Positions 50,261-62,812 of a DNA stretch of 64,000 nt are shown piece after piece (within the stretch, counting starts at the first letter, position 1; each line of letters starts with the position of its first letter). A program made the translations under genes and the position numbers. The stretch is from Pochonia chlamydosporia 170 (lineage: Eukaryota; Ascomycota; Sordariomycetes; Hypocreales; Clavicipitaceae). The notes under the pieces are model-generated. The model was not told where the DNA came from and searched no databases. It worked only from the letters and a program-made list of their open reading frames with translations. The stretch is taken from the NCBI RefSeq assembly GCF_001653235.2, contig NC_035792.1, positions 2,356,001-2,420,000 on the forward strand. The letters run 5' to 3'.

Positions 50261-50885
50261 GGCTCCTGGTTGTTGGAGCTAGTGGTGTTGTCGTAAGCTG
50301 TATCGGGTTTCAGTTGTATCGCTTGGATCGTAGCTTGGGGTGCCATGCAACGGAAAATGAAGATGTTAAGGGTTCTTCGCTTCGAGATTTTAGACAATGC
50401 TATGAAAGAGACAAGAAGCGATGGTCTGTGAACAGAGACAGAAACAGAACAAGAAGGCAAATGCCAAAAGTCAAATGTTGCCTGGTGACTTGCTCCGCCT
50501 GAGTGACGAGCTGCCAGGCACAGAGGTGAGGTGGATCACATGGCGGGGGATGGTGGGGTGTCGGTGCCTGTGATTGGTGTTTCCCGGCTGGTAGTGGGGT
50601 CCAGCGAGGGCAAGCTCTATCTTATCAGCAACTGGTCGCCGTTACTCCCATGACCGTTAGTCACGTCATCAGTTAGGTTGATAATGTGCAAGTGCAACCG
50701 GTTTGCCATTTGTACACTACTTCGCCCATTTTCCCTTGGAAACTACCTAGGTAAACAGATAATTGCTCTATTTATTCACTTCGCCTGGTATCATTTCATC
50801 ATCCTTCGCGAAAGCCACAGTGGGCAACCCAACCAACGCACGCCCAAATACTTCTATACAAAACAAATGGCCCAAATCACTCGCT
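50261..50885. other. Spacer between ATG3 and CWC24
   Basis: About 0.6 kb that must hold the promoter of ATG3 and the 3' end of CWC24, as both are on the minus strand. It contains a TACCTAGGTA palindrome at 50744-50753. Confidence 0.6.
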
Positions 50886-51970
50886 TTACTGGTCACTCAT
50901 TTCTTCGCCTGCTTCTAATGCTGCTTGCCTCCTCTTTGCTTCACGTTCGCGCTTCTTATCCAACAACTTGGTCAGCCGTTTGCCAGAGTTAAACACTCCA
51001 TTCGTTCCGGCTCCACAAGCTGCGCAAGTAGGATCCTTTCGATACCGATTCAATGCACATTTTTCACAAAAGTAATGTCCGCATCGTGTAATAATAGGAG
51101 ATTTGTACGACTCTTCGCAGATGATGCAAACAAAGGGAATGTTTTGCAGCAGAGAATCTTGCTCGTCTTCTTCGTCGTTACCGTCGGTTTTGTCTCGATT
51201 CGCGTTGGCAACGACAGTGCCTCCCAAGTTTGTCTTGCCCTTGGTGACCGTGTCCCAGTCTCTGTCGAGCTGCCATCCGTGCTTGTAATCTTCACGGCTA
51301 TGCAAGTATTTACTAGATGAAATAGACATGTTAGCAGCAGATCGCGGCCGCATCGCCAGTGATGGAGGGATTACAATACTAACCAGTTGTCGCCAAACCC
51401 ACAGAATCCAGTCTTCTTATAATCTTTGCAGACATCAGGAGCAAAATCTGTCACCGTAATGGTTCGGATGTTTGTTGCTGCCTTGATCGGTCCAACCGTC
51501 CGTTGCGGCGCATCGGGATTCTTCTGGATAAACGATGTTTGATTCGCCAGTCCTTTATATGTACCGTCAGGCATGGTTCCTTTGGCTGCTGATTTTGATG
51601 ATCCGAGAAGGCTCTTTGCTGATAGGTCATCCTTTGCATCATCATCGTACCAGTTGCTCTGTTTCGTCGCATCGTTTGAATTTGAAATCGGCATATCACG
51701 GTTCGCCTTGAAGGCAGTGGATTTCAAGTCGTTGCCAGCAGTTGAGGCATCTTTTGACGAAACTGTGACCGCGGCATTCCTCCGCCGCCGCTTCACACGC
51801 TGCCCAGACTCGTCTTCAGACGAGCTATAATCGCTGTCGCTATCGCTTGCGGCCGGTGGTGGTGTCGCAGGCCGCTTTCTGAGGTTTGCTTTTCCTTTGG
51901 TACCTCGCTTTTTGAATACTGCCACGGGGGCCGTCGCTTCTGTAGCAGCTATAGTATCGTTTGAATCCAT
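50886..51970 (-). CDS. CWC24: Pre-mRNA splicing factor Cwc24 (CCCH + RING)
   Basis: A spliceosome-associated protein (human relative RNF113A) that acts at the activated spliceosome before the first catalytic step, in the nucleus. Exons on the minus strand: 51970-51384 and 51312-50886, 1014 nt or 337 residues. The N-terminal 100 residues are basic and acidic and probably disordered (KRGTKGKANLRKR, then a Ser/Asp run and RVKRRRR). A CCCH finger (C-X8-C-X5-C-X3-H) sits at about 182-205; its third cysteine codon is split by the intron, which fixes the splice. Then comes the conserved SREDYKHGWQLDRDW block. A C3HC4 RING (CIIC, CGH, CEKC, CAAC) spans about 253-291. The C-terminus is a basic helix (KLLDKKREREAKRRQ). 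Larger than yeast Cwc24 (259) and near the human length. Confidence 0.95.
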
Positions 51971-54900
51971 GTTCTAACACGGTGGTAGGTTTCGATGGTA
52001 GGTTGACCCTCGTAGATCGAGTTTGTCCTCGATGTAAATTTGACTGCTCAGTTCGCTGACTGATCAAGCCTGGCGTCATTGCATGCACTGACATAATTGT
52101 ATGTGGGGCGACAAGCTTCTGGAAAGATGACTAATGTTGGGTGGATCCAGTGCCTTCTGTGGTGGACAGCCAGTCAACCCGTTTTGACGTTCAACCCAGC
52201 CGCCACCCACCATTTCAGAGTCACCAGTCACGGCGTTTTGTTGCAGGGTAGCTCCCAGTGCAAATCATGGACATCAAACGCGTAATTGGAACAAGTTTGT
52301 TTCTTGGTCGATCACGACCGGGCTTCATCTGTTTCGAAGGGAGACTTTTGGTCGTTTGTCAGAATGTACCGATCTCAAACAGACGACTTGCCGTGATCAA
52401 CAAAAAAAGCAATACTCTAATGGGGTAACCGGGATCAATTTGCGAGACCAGATACTTGCCGACTGGACGCATCCACAGGTCTTAGTTACCGGAGGCTCGT
52501 TGAAAACATGAGCAAATTGCCTTTAGACATGCAAGGCAGGAAACCAAGGTCTGTCCCAATTGTGGCCATCTTCAACGAGACAACTGAGACCGAATCGCTC
52601 TGTCTCAGGGCATTGCCGATTTTCTCCCTCGTACTGTGCTGTGTTGTGCTAACTGACACAATTTTGACCAAGCCTTCATCATCAATAAGCAGGAGAAGGT
52701 GTCCATGCCAGTTCAGTGCCGTCCAGTTACGAATAGGCAATAGGGCGCGCCAGACGGTGCATAACTCGTATTGAACTCTCCCCGAGTCTAGGACCCAAAG
52801 CAGCCGAGGGCCACGGACTCATGAAATGCATATGAATATTATTGGACAGGTAACCCCCCTGCACCGATTCGTCGGCTGGAAATGAGGTCTCTCAATGCAT
52901 GGCCTGGTGCGTCGACCAACCCACTCATCGAACAAGGTCTGCTTGCAACTCGATTCACATAGAGGGAACGAGAACAGCCAATAATAAGGCGCGAAGCTCT
53001 CTCCCAGAACAGAACGCTGACCTGTCGTTGACAAAGTCAAAGAGCGGTCGAGGGATAATCGTGCCTGAATAGTGTTGTGCATGAACAGAGAATTGCACTG
53101 TTATCCACACAGAGGACGGAGTACTCCGTCAATGGTCCATGATGTCTTTGCATGTCTTGCTGCTGCTGGCATGAGACGAATGAAAACGCGTGGAATTCAA
53201 TACATAGATGTTTTGTATGGCTTGGACGGAAAGACCAGTATCGCGAGGGATTAGCATTGCGAAGGGAGACGATCAATTGATGAAAGCTGTAGCGCAGTTT
53301 TGATATCACTGCGTGTCCAAGGCGTAGCATCGCTTAAACCCTGCATTGTCAGGTTGTTTATAGAGCCAGTTAATATTTATCAATCATCGACTGTTCAAGA
53401 AGAGAACAGGTGTACACATGAGAAACAGGGGCTCCAAAGAAAGTTTTACGGTATTAGTGCCTCTATCACGCGTCGACCACGGCGACAAGTCAGAATCATC
53501 GTGAGTATGGGCCACTTTTTGGATGTATTGGAACACACGCAGCGGTTTGGCTCTCGAGAAACAGGCGCAGTCAACAGTCCTAGTCATGGTCAGCATTACA
53601 GTACAGTACGTATTCGATTAGTGTGCTCTGTTTTAATGACAATCGGACCAAAGCTGGAGCTCAGGGTGAGAGGCATTGATGGTTTGGCCCACCTTTGTAA
53701 GATGTTCCTTGTTGATAGCAAAGGGAGTCAAAATCTGGAAATTTCTGCGACTACAGGCACAACCGTTTTTGGACGCCTCTTGTTAGAGCCGTGTTCCTTC
53801 TCTTTGTCCTGTACTCCGTAGGCACCTTTATTCCTTTCTCTTGACCAGCTCCCACAGGGGGTCCATGCATGTAAATAATAGATTGCGACGTGTGCTTGTA
53901 CTGGTCCTCATCGAACACGGTTTCCGTGCATCTAGCGCTGTTTGATGACTGGACGCCACGATTCGATTCATCTCACATTGTAGTGTCGTTTGTGGGCGTC
54001 GTTGTGTCTTATCAGCCAGAGAGCTAGCTCTGTCTGGCCGTAGTCCTGGTCTGTTTTGTTGTGTCTGTCTGCAACCCACTCACACGGAATCAGAAGAAAA
54101 TGCTGAGGTGTGGTGGTGCTGCTACGCGTCTATTGTTATTTTGGCAGTAGCGCCAGGTCGATGAGTCTTGGTCGCACTTGCCATACATGGGTGGAATATT
54201 GTCGAAAGAATCATACTTTTTCTTTCCCCCAATATTTCTGATTAAAGAACCCAACCGAACTTCGTCTTCAACTTCCGCTTGCAGATATTGAGTTGCTATT
54301 TGATTTTGATGTCAAGCCCAAATTCGTTCCTCCGGGTTGGGCACGTCTTCGAAGACACAATCTCTCGCTGGATGTCCTCAACGAGCTTTTTTTGGTGGGA
54401 AGCCTAGTCGGCGATAGGATTGGTCAACCTTGGGCTGGTACCTGGGAATGATCAACAAGCTTCAGGTCGCGCGTGTCATTCCAGCCCATCACAGGCACAC
54501 CAGGCCGCTCTGTCGACTCCCGCCCGAGACCTTCCCGTTCGTGGTGATTACCATTCTACGTCGCCCACCAGCGGCTGAAAGCTATTGCGTCTGGGGAGGG
54601 GGCCTTCAGTGCTAATTCCAACGACTGACGCCAAAACCACGCTGGTGGCCACCCACACACTCATAAACAATCCCGCCCTACACAGCGCGTCGCTCGATAT
54701 TGTACATACATTGTTCCTTTTGTGTTTTTTTCATTTCTTTTCTGCTGCTTCGGCGTCGACTTTTCGCCGTCCAGCTCTTCTACTAGAACGTTGGTGGGTG
54801 TGACCTTGGGCTTGCTGCAGCAGGAACTGCGTTTTTGAGGTGCTCCATCTTGTTCCAAAGCTCGCACCCCCTGCAGCACTGTCCCTACTCACGCAAGGGG

Positions 54901-55142
54901 GCCGTCTGATTTTGACCGTGGGCCTCAAGAGTTACCTGTCGCCTTTTTCCTTTTTACTTGATCCTACGGATTTGCGGACATACAAGTACCGTCCTTGGAC
55001 GGCCGCAACCTCGTCTCCCTTCTCATCTTGACCTGCGGCTGCTTCCTAAGCCGCAGACCATCTTTGCCACGGAGCCTTCGAAACTTCATGGTGCTGCAGT
55101 GCTTGTAGACGGTCTTCCTGTCGAACTCGTTCGTTCATCAGG
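51971..55142. other. 3.2 kb divergent spacer between CWC24 and ApsA
   Basis: No supported gene is seen. A plus-strand frame of 173 codons (53300-53821) lacks any recognisable feature. A perfect 16-base palindrome is at 53115 and a TACTCCGTA copy at 53812. The 700 bases before 55143 are pyrimidine-rich and are the likely promoter and leader of the ApsA gene. Confidence 0.5.
53115..53130. repeat. Perfect 16-bp palindrome GACGGAGTACTCCGTC
   Basis: The two half-sites are GACGGAGT and ACTCCGTC. It is the symmetric form of the TACGGAGTA word that is scattered through the spacers of this window. Confidence 0.95.
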
Positions 55143-58100
55143 ATGGCTTCGTCTCTAGCCACCGACAAGCGTCCGGATCTCCCAGTTCCCGGTGAAGGAG
55201 ATGCCGCCGACGACCCTTTCGTTACCGACTCTGCCTCAATCGCTCATCACCGGTTCTCCAATTTCGACCAGGAACTATTTGCTGCTGGGCCGGGCTCTTC
55301 ACCTAGACAAGCCAGGAGAGCACTAGAAGCCCATCTCGCAGAAACGGACCGTCGTTTAGATGAGGCTGGGAAACTGGGCACATCTCTCGTCGCCCAGCGC
55401 AAACTTTTGGCTGAACGACTACAAGAGGTGCAGAAGCTTCAAGCTGAAGGCGAGCTTGGCCCGGATTTGCGCAAGAAGCTTGTGGAAATCGAACGCGAGT
55501 ACAATGATTTAGCCAGAGAGTCTGCTCGGGTATTTCTTCCAAAACAGAGAGTACCAAGCAACGAGGCTCACGCGGGCTCACCTTTTGTTCCTGATGGGCG
55601 CAGTGGAAGGGTAAGCACGCGTTGCTCTTTTCCCGCATACATTCTAGTGCCTCAACACTAACTATCGCGAACCCCAGCGTTCCGTAAGCCCTTCCAAATT
55701 TGAAAGCCAAGCTACTGGATCTCCGACAAAGCTCAGCGTCCCGAATCGCAAGATCAGAAACCAGCCATCGAATCGAGTTCACGACATTGAGTTTGCCGCT
55801 GAAATTAGCACATCCCTTATTGCGCAAGTCAGAAATCTGCAAGCATTACTTTCCGAACGCGATGACGAACTCAAGGGAGCCCAATCGGAAAAAGCCAGGC
55901 TCGAGATTGAATCAGAGAGCTTACAACAGCGTCTGAAGACATTGGATGAGAGCGAGCATCGGTACAAAGAGGAGAATTGGAACCTCGAGACCCGTCTCCA
56001 GGAAATAGCCGCGCAGCAAAAAGAGGCCGCTGATCGGGAGAAGAAGCTTACTCAGGCTTTGAACTTGTCCAACTCCGAGAAGACTTCAGTACAGAAGGAA
56101 CTAGATGATGCCAAACTGTCTCATTCCAAACTGGCAGAGGAGCATGCGGCTGCTGTGAAGCATCTAGACATCGAACTGGGTACTGCTAAGCGCAACATGG
56201 TCATGGCCGATAGCGAGAGAGCAGCCATGCAACGCAAGATAGAGGACCTGACCAACCAGAACCAAGAGCTTGCGAGGGCCTTTTCATCACAACGGGGACG
56301 AACAATAGAAAGGGAATCACTGTCAGGGTTGAGTGAAGATGACTTTGAAACTGCTACTGATAACATCACACCCGAGCACTCACCACCGCCCTCTCCAGTA
56401 AAAGGCACTCCTCGTCACGCAATGCTCGAGACCGAGACTATCAAATCGTCTCTTCATCATGCGCAGCGAACAATCCAGAGCCAACGAAACCAACTCCACC
56501 GAGAAAAGACCGAAAAGCTGGAGCTACGCCGAATCATTCAGGATCTCCGAGATGACCTGGAAAAGGCGAGAAACGATGCGAATGGATCCTCAAATCCCCG
56601 ACGTAGCCGTAAGGTAGACTCAAAGGAGTTCAAGAAGCCTAGTCGCTTGTTAGGCAGCCTTCGGTCCAGTAGACATGAGATCTTGATGGATGACCCCGAT
56701 TGGGAGGACAATGCTGATATATCTCCGCCTGGTACTTCTGGCAGTGGATCTCATCGTAACGGAGAGAGACCTAACCCGACTGATACAAGTGATCACTTCG
56801 AAACTGCAAATGAGGCTAGCGAATCCGCCTTTGAGACTGCCAATGAGCGTGCTACCGAGACTGAAGACTTTCAAACTGGAAATGAGGCTCTATCTGGCAG
56901 TGACGATGACAATGAGACGGAGACTGAGAGTGCCTCTAGAGGTTTTGGCAGGATGAAGAGACCTCCTAGCCTCCCCGCCGGCTTGGCTAGAGCAGGTAAC
57001 CGGGACTCATTTCACAGCACTGCCTCTACGTCAGCGGATGAAGATGAACTCGCCGATTTGCGCACACCAACGGGAACAATCTCATCACAAAGAAGCCGGT
57101 TTAGACTCAGCCGGAACCCATTTTCTCGTGGTTCGAGGCAAAACAGTGAGGAGCCGAATCTTCGAAGCAGCCCAGCCAGCTATACCAGCGGTGGTACGCC
57201 CCAAACCGGCGGCCAGAGCCTCTTTGCAGAACTTCAAGACTTTGGTAGCGACGATGAGTCTCTTGGCGCTGCTACACCAAGCCGCAGAAGTGTTCGATCC
57301 GTTACGCCCGGATCAGTCCGTCGAACCATGTCGCCACCTCCTGCGGTACCAGAACTACCAAAGGTAATCATGGTTGACAGCGGTGTCATGACAGACCCGG
57401 TCAAGATTACTCCAGAGGTCTACGAGGAACGTGGTGAGAGACCAGTGTCTATGGAATCAGTTGTACGGACTGGAGACCGATTGTCTACATCTTGGCGAAC
57501 AAGCCACAGAATAGACACAGACTTCTCTCGGCCGGTTTCCACATTCTCGTACAGCGATGCTAGTATGCAGTATGAGCAGGATATGGCACGCAAGCTGGCT
57601 GAGTTCCCTGTACCGCCGACCTCACCTCCTCATGCCAATCCGCCAACACCACCTTCACTTGGATTATCGCAAATTCTATCCGAAAACGTTGAACCAAGGG
57701 AGGAGATCATAGTTCCACCGACACCACCAACTCTACGTCTGACATCTCTCGCCATGGAGCATGTCGAGCCGAGGCTCGAACCTGAAGTGCCGCAACCTGA
57801 ATTGACATTGTCACATATCACCACCCAGGCATTGGAACCAATTGCCGAACCAGTTACTCCTCAACCGCGACTAACAATGACGTCTGTCTCGACGCAAGCG
57901 GTTGAGCCTGTTGCAATTCCACCAGCCATCTTGACCTTGTCTGGCATTGCAATGGAAGCATGGGAGCCTATCGCAGAACCAGAATCCGAGACTGCGCTTC
58001 TAGCTCCAGTCGTCGCGGCTGTTGACCGGGAAATCGAAACTTCCCCGCCAGCTTTAACAATGTCTTCGATATATGCAGAAAATCTGGAGCCAAGAGAGGA

Positions 58101-60249
58101 GCCGGTTGTATTGGCAACACCGCCAAGTTTGCAATTTTCGGGGATTTCCACCCAGAATGTCGAACCTGTTTCAATTCCACCCCCAGTGCAACCAACCCTT
58201 GCTCTGTCATCCATTGTTGCGCAACATACGCAGCCGATCATGGAGCTACCGCCTCCCCCGCCTGCACTCGTTTTGTCTACAATTTCTGCTGAGCATGTAG
58301 AGCCACTGGTTATCATTCCCGATGCCCCAGCTTTGCCGAGCTTCGGCTTTTCTACCATCGAGTCGATTGAGACTCGCCCAATGTCTCCTCGTAGTCCACG
58401 AAGGGATGCGTTCATTCTCCCCAGAGACGATGTGTATGGAGAGAGGGAGACTCATTTGCCAGAGACGCCGACTGATAAAATGTTTGGATCTGTCATTTCT
58501 CGGGGTAAGAAGAGGGACATCACCCCAATCATTGCTGAAGATGATACGCGACAATCTCCCTCCAACTCGCCTGATGCTGGCACTCCTGAATCACAGCGAC
58601 CGTTCAAAGAAATTTCCGCCAACACCAACTTCCGGCCGACGCGTAAACCGAGTGTTCCCACAAATGACCAAGCTGCCCAGACATCGTTGACTGCTGGTGC
58701 TATTGACCAACTTCTCAAGAGTGACTCTCAACGTTCATTTGGTCATGGGAAGAACTCCTCAATTGGGTCCATCGGCACACCTGACACCACTGGCACAGTT
58801 CGAATTCACCGGTCCCAGGAAAGTCTCAACTCACCAATACGTCCCAAGGGCAAAACAACCGACGACTCCGTCTTCGACATGCCGACTCTAGTCCGACCCG
58901 GAAGCGCAGCTAGCGGGAAGGGCTCCTTCCGTGATGCGCCGCCACTGCCTTCTAACCATCGCCAGATGATCGAAGCAGCTCGCTCAGGCTCATCTCACGG
59001 TCAGCAACCGGGTAGCATGGGCCCTCCCCTCTGGCCGGCTTCAGCAATGAAGCATCGACCTCAAACCCCGAGCCAGCAAGGTCCCATCTCATCTGGTCGC
59101 GGCACTCCTACTCCGCGGGCGGCCCGCAGCGGATCGGTACAACATGGTACTGCGGAAATAAGCACAAACGGTAGACTAACAGCACAATCAAGGAGATCAT
59201 CAGTGTCTTCCTTTGCATCCGAACTCGACACTCGATTTAACATCCGACCAGGAGAAATGGGCATAGACCCTACAGGATTTGGCCCCAATACCGATCCTCG
59301 TATGATTCAGGCAATTACGCAAACCATGATTGGAGAGTTTCTGTGGAAGTATACTCGAAAGACTGGACGTGGCGAACTGTCTGAAAATCGCCACCGTCGC
59401 TACTTCTGGGTTCATCCGTATACCAGGACGTTGTACTGGAGCGACAATGATCCATCTACCGCTGGCAGATCAGAACTCAAGGCAAAGAGTGTTCCCATTG
59501 AGGCTGTTCGTGTGGTCACAGATGACAACCCAATGCCCCCGGGACTGCATCGCAAGAGTCTGATCATCATCTCGCCGGGTAGAACTATAAAATTCACATG
59601 CACAACTGGACAACGTCACGAAACTTGGTTCAATGCTCTCTCGTACTTATTGCTGAGGACTGGTCAAGATCATCACGTGGATGCGGAGGAGGTCGCCGGG
59701 CACATTACTCAAGAAGACGTTGATGAGTTCAACCCACAGGTTGGCCGCCGACCAGCGAATGACTCCAGAGCCCAAGTTGCGGCATCCCTCTCATCGTACA
59801 ACTCTCGTACGACGCGGAATGAATCCCCAGCCGTTCGGGTGTCGATGAATGTTCCCACTCTGACACCGTCTAGCAATCAAAAACATGCTTCGACGACAAG
59901 CAGAATATCGACAGGCACTCTCAACAAACTCAGCGGCTACTGGAGATCAGGTGCGCCAAAGCTCTCGGGAACTCTCTCCAGCCTCCGTGGTCGAGGAGCT
60001 AGCAGCCAGAACTGGGACATCTATGAAGCAAGCGAGGTACATGACAGTGCGGAAGATCTACGCGAAATGATTGAGCGCCAGGATAGAGAGTCGGATCGCC
60101 TGGAGAATGTCAGAGCTTGCTGCGATGGAAAGCACGACGTTGGGAATCTGCCGCATACCTCACGGAGGGGCCGTGGACATGGCTCACACTCACACCCTGG
60201 CCAGTCTGTTGCCAATACGCCAATGGCTTCTATGCGGTCTCGAGCCTAA
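55143..60249 (+). CDS. apsA: ApsA/Num1-type nuclear migration protein with PH domain
   Basis: A cortical anchor that recruits dynein to the plasma membrane to position nuclei in hyphae and spores; the symbol follows Aspergillus nidulans apsA (Num1 in yeast). Exons 55143-55610 and 55678-60249, 5040 nt or 1679 residues. Residues about 55-150 and 180-330 are coiled coil. Residues 380-750 are acidic and Ser-rich. Residues about 811-1059 hold about ten degenerate repeats of 20-30 residues with pattern LxLSxI...VEP. A pleckstrin-homology domain spans about 1370-1490 (FLWKYTRK, RRYFWVHPYTRTLYWS, RKSLIIISPGRTIKFT, WFNALSYLLLR), which in Num1 binds PI(4,5)P2. Near the C-terminus is RLENVRACCDGKHDVG, conserved in this family. 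Intron 55611-55677 has a GTAAGC donor and CACTAAC branch. Confidence 0.94.
57640..58385 (+). repeat. About ten degenerate coding repeats within ApsA
   Basis: The encoded protein repeats a unit of roughly 22-28 residues. The shared core is two prolines, a hydrophobic-Ser-hydrophobic step (LTLSHI, LTMTSV, LALSSI, LVLSTI) and then EP about eight residues on (NVEP, ALEP, AVEP, LEP, HVEP). Copies differ strongly at the other positions. Related repeats are known in ApsA and Num1 proteins, although their number and sequence vary widely between species. Confidence 0.85.
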
Positions 60250-62812
60250 GTACTTGATTGGGTTGACGCCGATGTTATGACACTCGGTGGTGATTTGGGA
60301 TTGTGGTCAAATAACCGGATCTGCTGCTGCAAACATGACCTACAACCATTTTCCTTGGCCTATATTACGACAAGATTCACAATCTTGCAAAAGTTTGACG
60401 ACCATGACGAATACCTGTCTTTTAATATATGATTTCCTATTTCTGATTTTGTTATCGATTTCGCTCTCACCGCATTGCAATGTGCAGCCCAAGATCAATC
60501 ATGACCGGGCGGCCGCTATCAGTCAATCTTTTGTCTTGCAACAAAAAATAGAAAACCAGCAACAAAAAAAAAAAAACCTTGGTCCACTGCGATCAACTGC
60601 AAACAATCATTTTTTTGTGTTCAGAACGGATGACCGCTTGTTGAATTTTCCCTTGGCGGCTCGCCTCGACTGCATCGTGGCTGCATTACAGCTTTTTGAG
60701 GTCATTTTTACAAGAATATTTTTTTTTACAGTTATATCAATAGCGCAGGAAATTTGACGACGGCGGTTGACTAGCTAATGAGAAGCTAGTCACGTCAAGA
60801 TGTCTCCCATTCTTCTCTTCCTGGATGTAATGAAGAGGCATTGCTTGCAGCAGCAAGCGAATGACCAAGCGGAAAGGATGTCTTGACGGCGGGACCTGGC
60901 CAATCTTTCTTTATTTTCCGGCGTTTGTTTTCACCTAAGTTGGCTCGTTGGCGCGTCTGTACAAGTACGGCTACTGGGAGTAGTATGTCTTTGTTTCGTT
61001 TTTACTTTTGTAGTTAATATGGCAGCTAAGTTCAGCCTGGCCAGCCACGCCCCTCACATCTACAGATTGCAGTGAGGGACGGCAGATGGAGATGAAAAAG
61101 CTTAAACTTTGTACAGCAGAGGAGCAAAAAGTGGTGAAAGGGACGCATGGAGGAAAACGAGATTGAGTGGTCGTCAACGGCGTGGAATGCAAGAAGGACA
61201 TACGGGAGACTTGGTCGATCAAGGTGGGGAAGACATGGGGATGAAAGATACTGTAGTAAGAAGCAGAGTGTATATGACGAATGAACGATATTCTTTGATC
61301 TTGTACGTCTTTGTTGGATTGAGTTAGGGTTACTTTGATATCCGGCGTACAAGGCGTGGTTGAGTGGACATGGAAGAATTGGTCTTTGATCAATATCAAT
61401 GTTTGAAATGACATGGCCGTGGTGGGCTCATCGCATGACGTAGGTACTTAAGTACCTAGGTATCTGGGTACTCCGTACTTTCGCGGGAATCCGGGCACTC
61501 AGGCGAGCAGGAACCTCATGTTGGCATGTGTTGTAAGTTTCGATAATCTGTGGTGATCATATAGATAAGGCCAGGCATGGGCAAGGCTGTGGAAAAAGTA
61601 ATTACTGTCTCCAAGGTTGCTTTTGCTTTGCGTTTGGTTGGTGAACGCCACGGTTGATGTCGTCTGGTAGGGCTGCATTGGTGTCTACATTGTTTGCCAA
61701 GGTTGGAAGGGTGGAGGTACCAGATATGTACGTACTGTCAAGTACCAAAAGTGTCCGGCCTGTTCCTGTCCCTGTGCCATCTGGTGTCACGTCAATGGTT
61801 TGGGGGGTTCGCTGCCTTTGATCTAGGAAGGTACCTACGGTCTGTGGTAAAAAGTATCTGCCTCTATCCAAGCATACACTAATAAATCTTAATATATTAG
61901 AGAATATAACGCGATATATGATATATTTTACTTGCTTAAATAATTTTGGCCCCCCAATGTAGGTTCGTGGAGTTGACTGGAGGTGAAGTCTGGCCTGGGC
62001 TCTACCTGTCACCACCACCAGACTTCACTTGAGAACACGCGCCAAGCATCCATGTCTGAAGCCACATTGGACTCTGCACTTGAGCAACTGGAGCTTCACC
62101 TTCGATGTCACCTGTCAGCCATTCTTCCATTCCACCATCGCGACAATCGACAATCGACGTTGCTGCAACAAGTCCTTCACCCGCTCGAGGGCAACTTGAC
62201 TACTGCAACGTCCGTGTCTTGCTTTCTTGCTTGCTTTGCAGCTTGAAACTTGCAGCTTGCATCGTGCAGTCAAGCTCATGCACCCTCCCTCCAACAAAGC
62301 AACCTGGCCCTCCACTCAACTCTGCTCGACGTGTCTCATCATAGCCTTTGCCTTCTTGTCTTTGCTTCCTGTCGCTGCATCGACGACTAATCTTCCCTTT
62401 TTTTTAACCCTTTCGTTTTGCTCATCTATCCCTATCTTCTCACTAGCTAGCCTTTCGGATCTCGACACCTTCTCTTCTGGGCTCTGGAGCTCGTTTCGTC
62501 GTTCCCTTCTATTCAACTGTTGCTCACCGTCAGTCAGCTTCCGTCGTCCTTGTCATTTCGACCACAACCAGATCCGTTCACGATCCACGTCCATCGCACC
62601 GTATCGATACGTTGGTCCCTTTTTTATTCACGACAGCCCGGTAGCGTCGCTTCAGCTCTTTTTGCATTACTTTTGGGACTGGCCACACTTGTTCGCGATC
62701 GTCAACCTTCCCACCACGGGCCATCAAGTTACCGCATTGGACCCCGATCGCTCCCGCGGCCACTTGTGGCTTCGGCAACAACATATCTGTTCTTCTCCTA
62801 CACAGCATAGTC
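60250..62812. other. Spacer between ApsA and the NVJ2-like gene
   Basis: No supported gene is seen. It contains an A run near 60565, the adjacent palindromic words at 61453-61477, an AT-rich patch at about 61880-61950 and a pyrimidine-rich leader from about 62100. An ATG-started frame of 217 codons (62278-62928) overlaps the next gene's start in another frame. Confidence 0.5.

Noticed and set aside
57861..58415. 184-codon minus-strand frame rich in Gly/Ser/Thr
   Set aside because: It is antisense to the ApsA coding repeats; its apparent periodicity only mirrors theirs.
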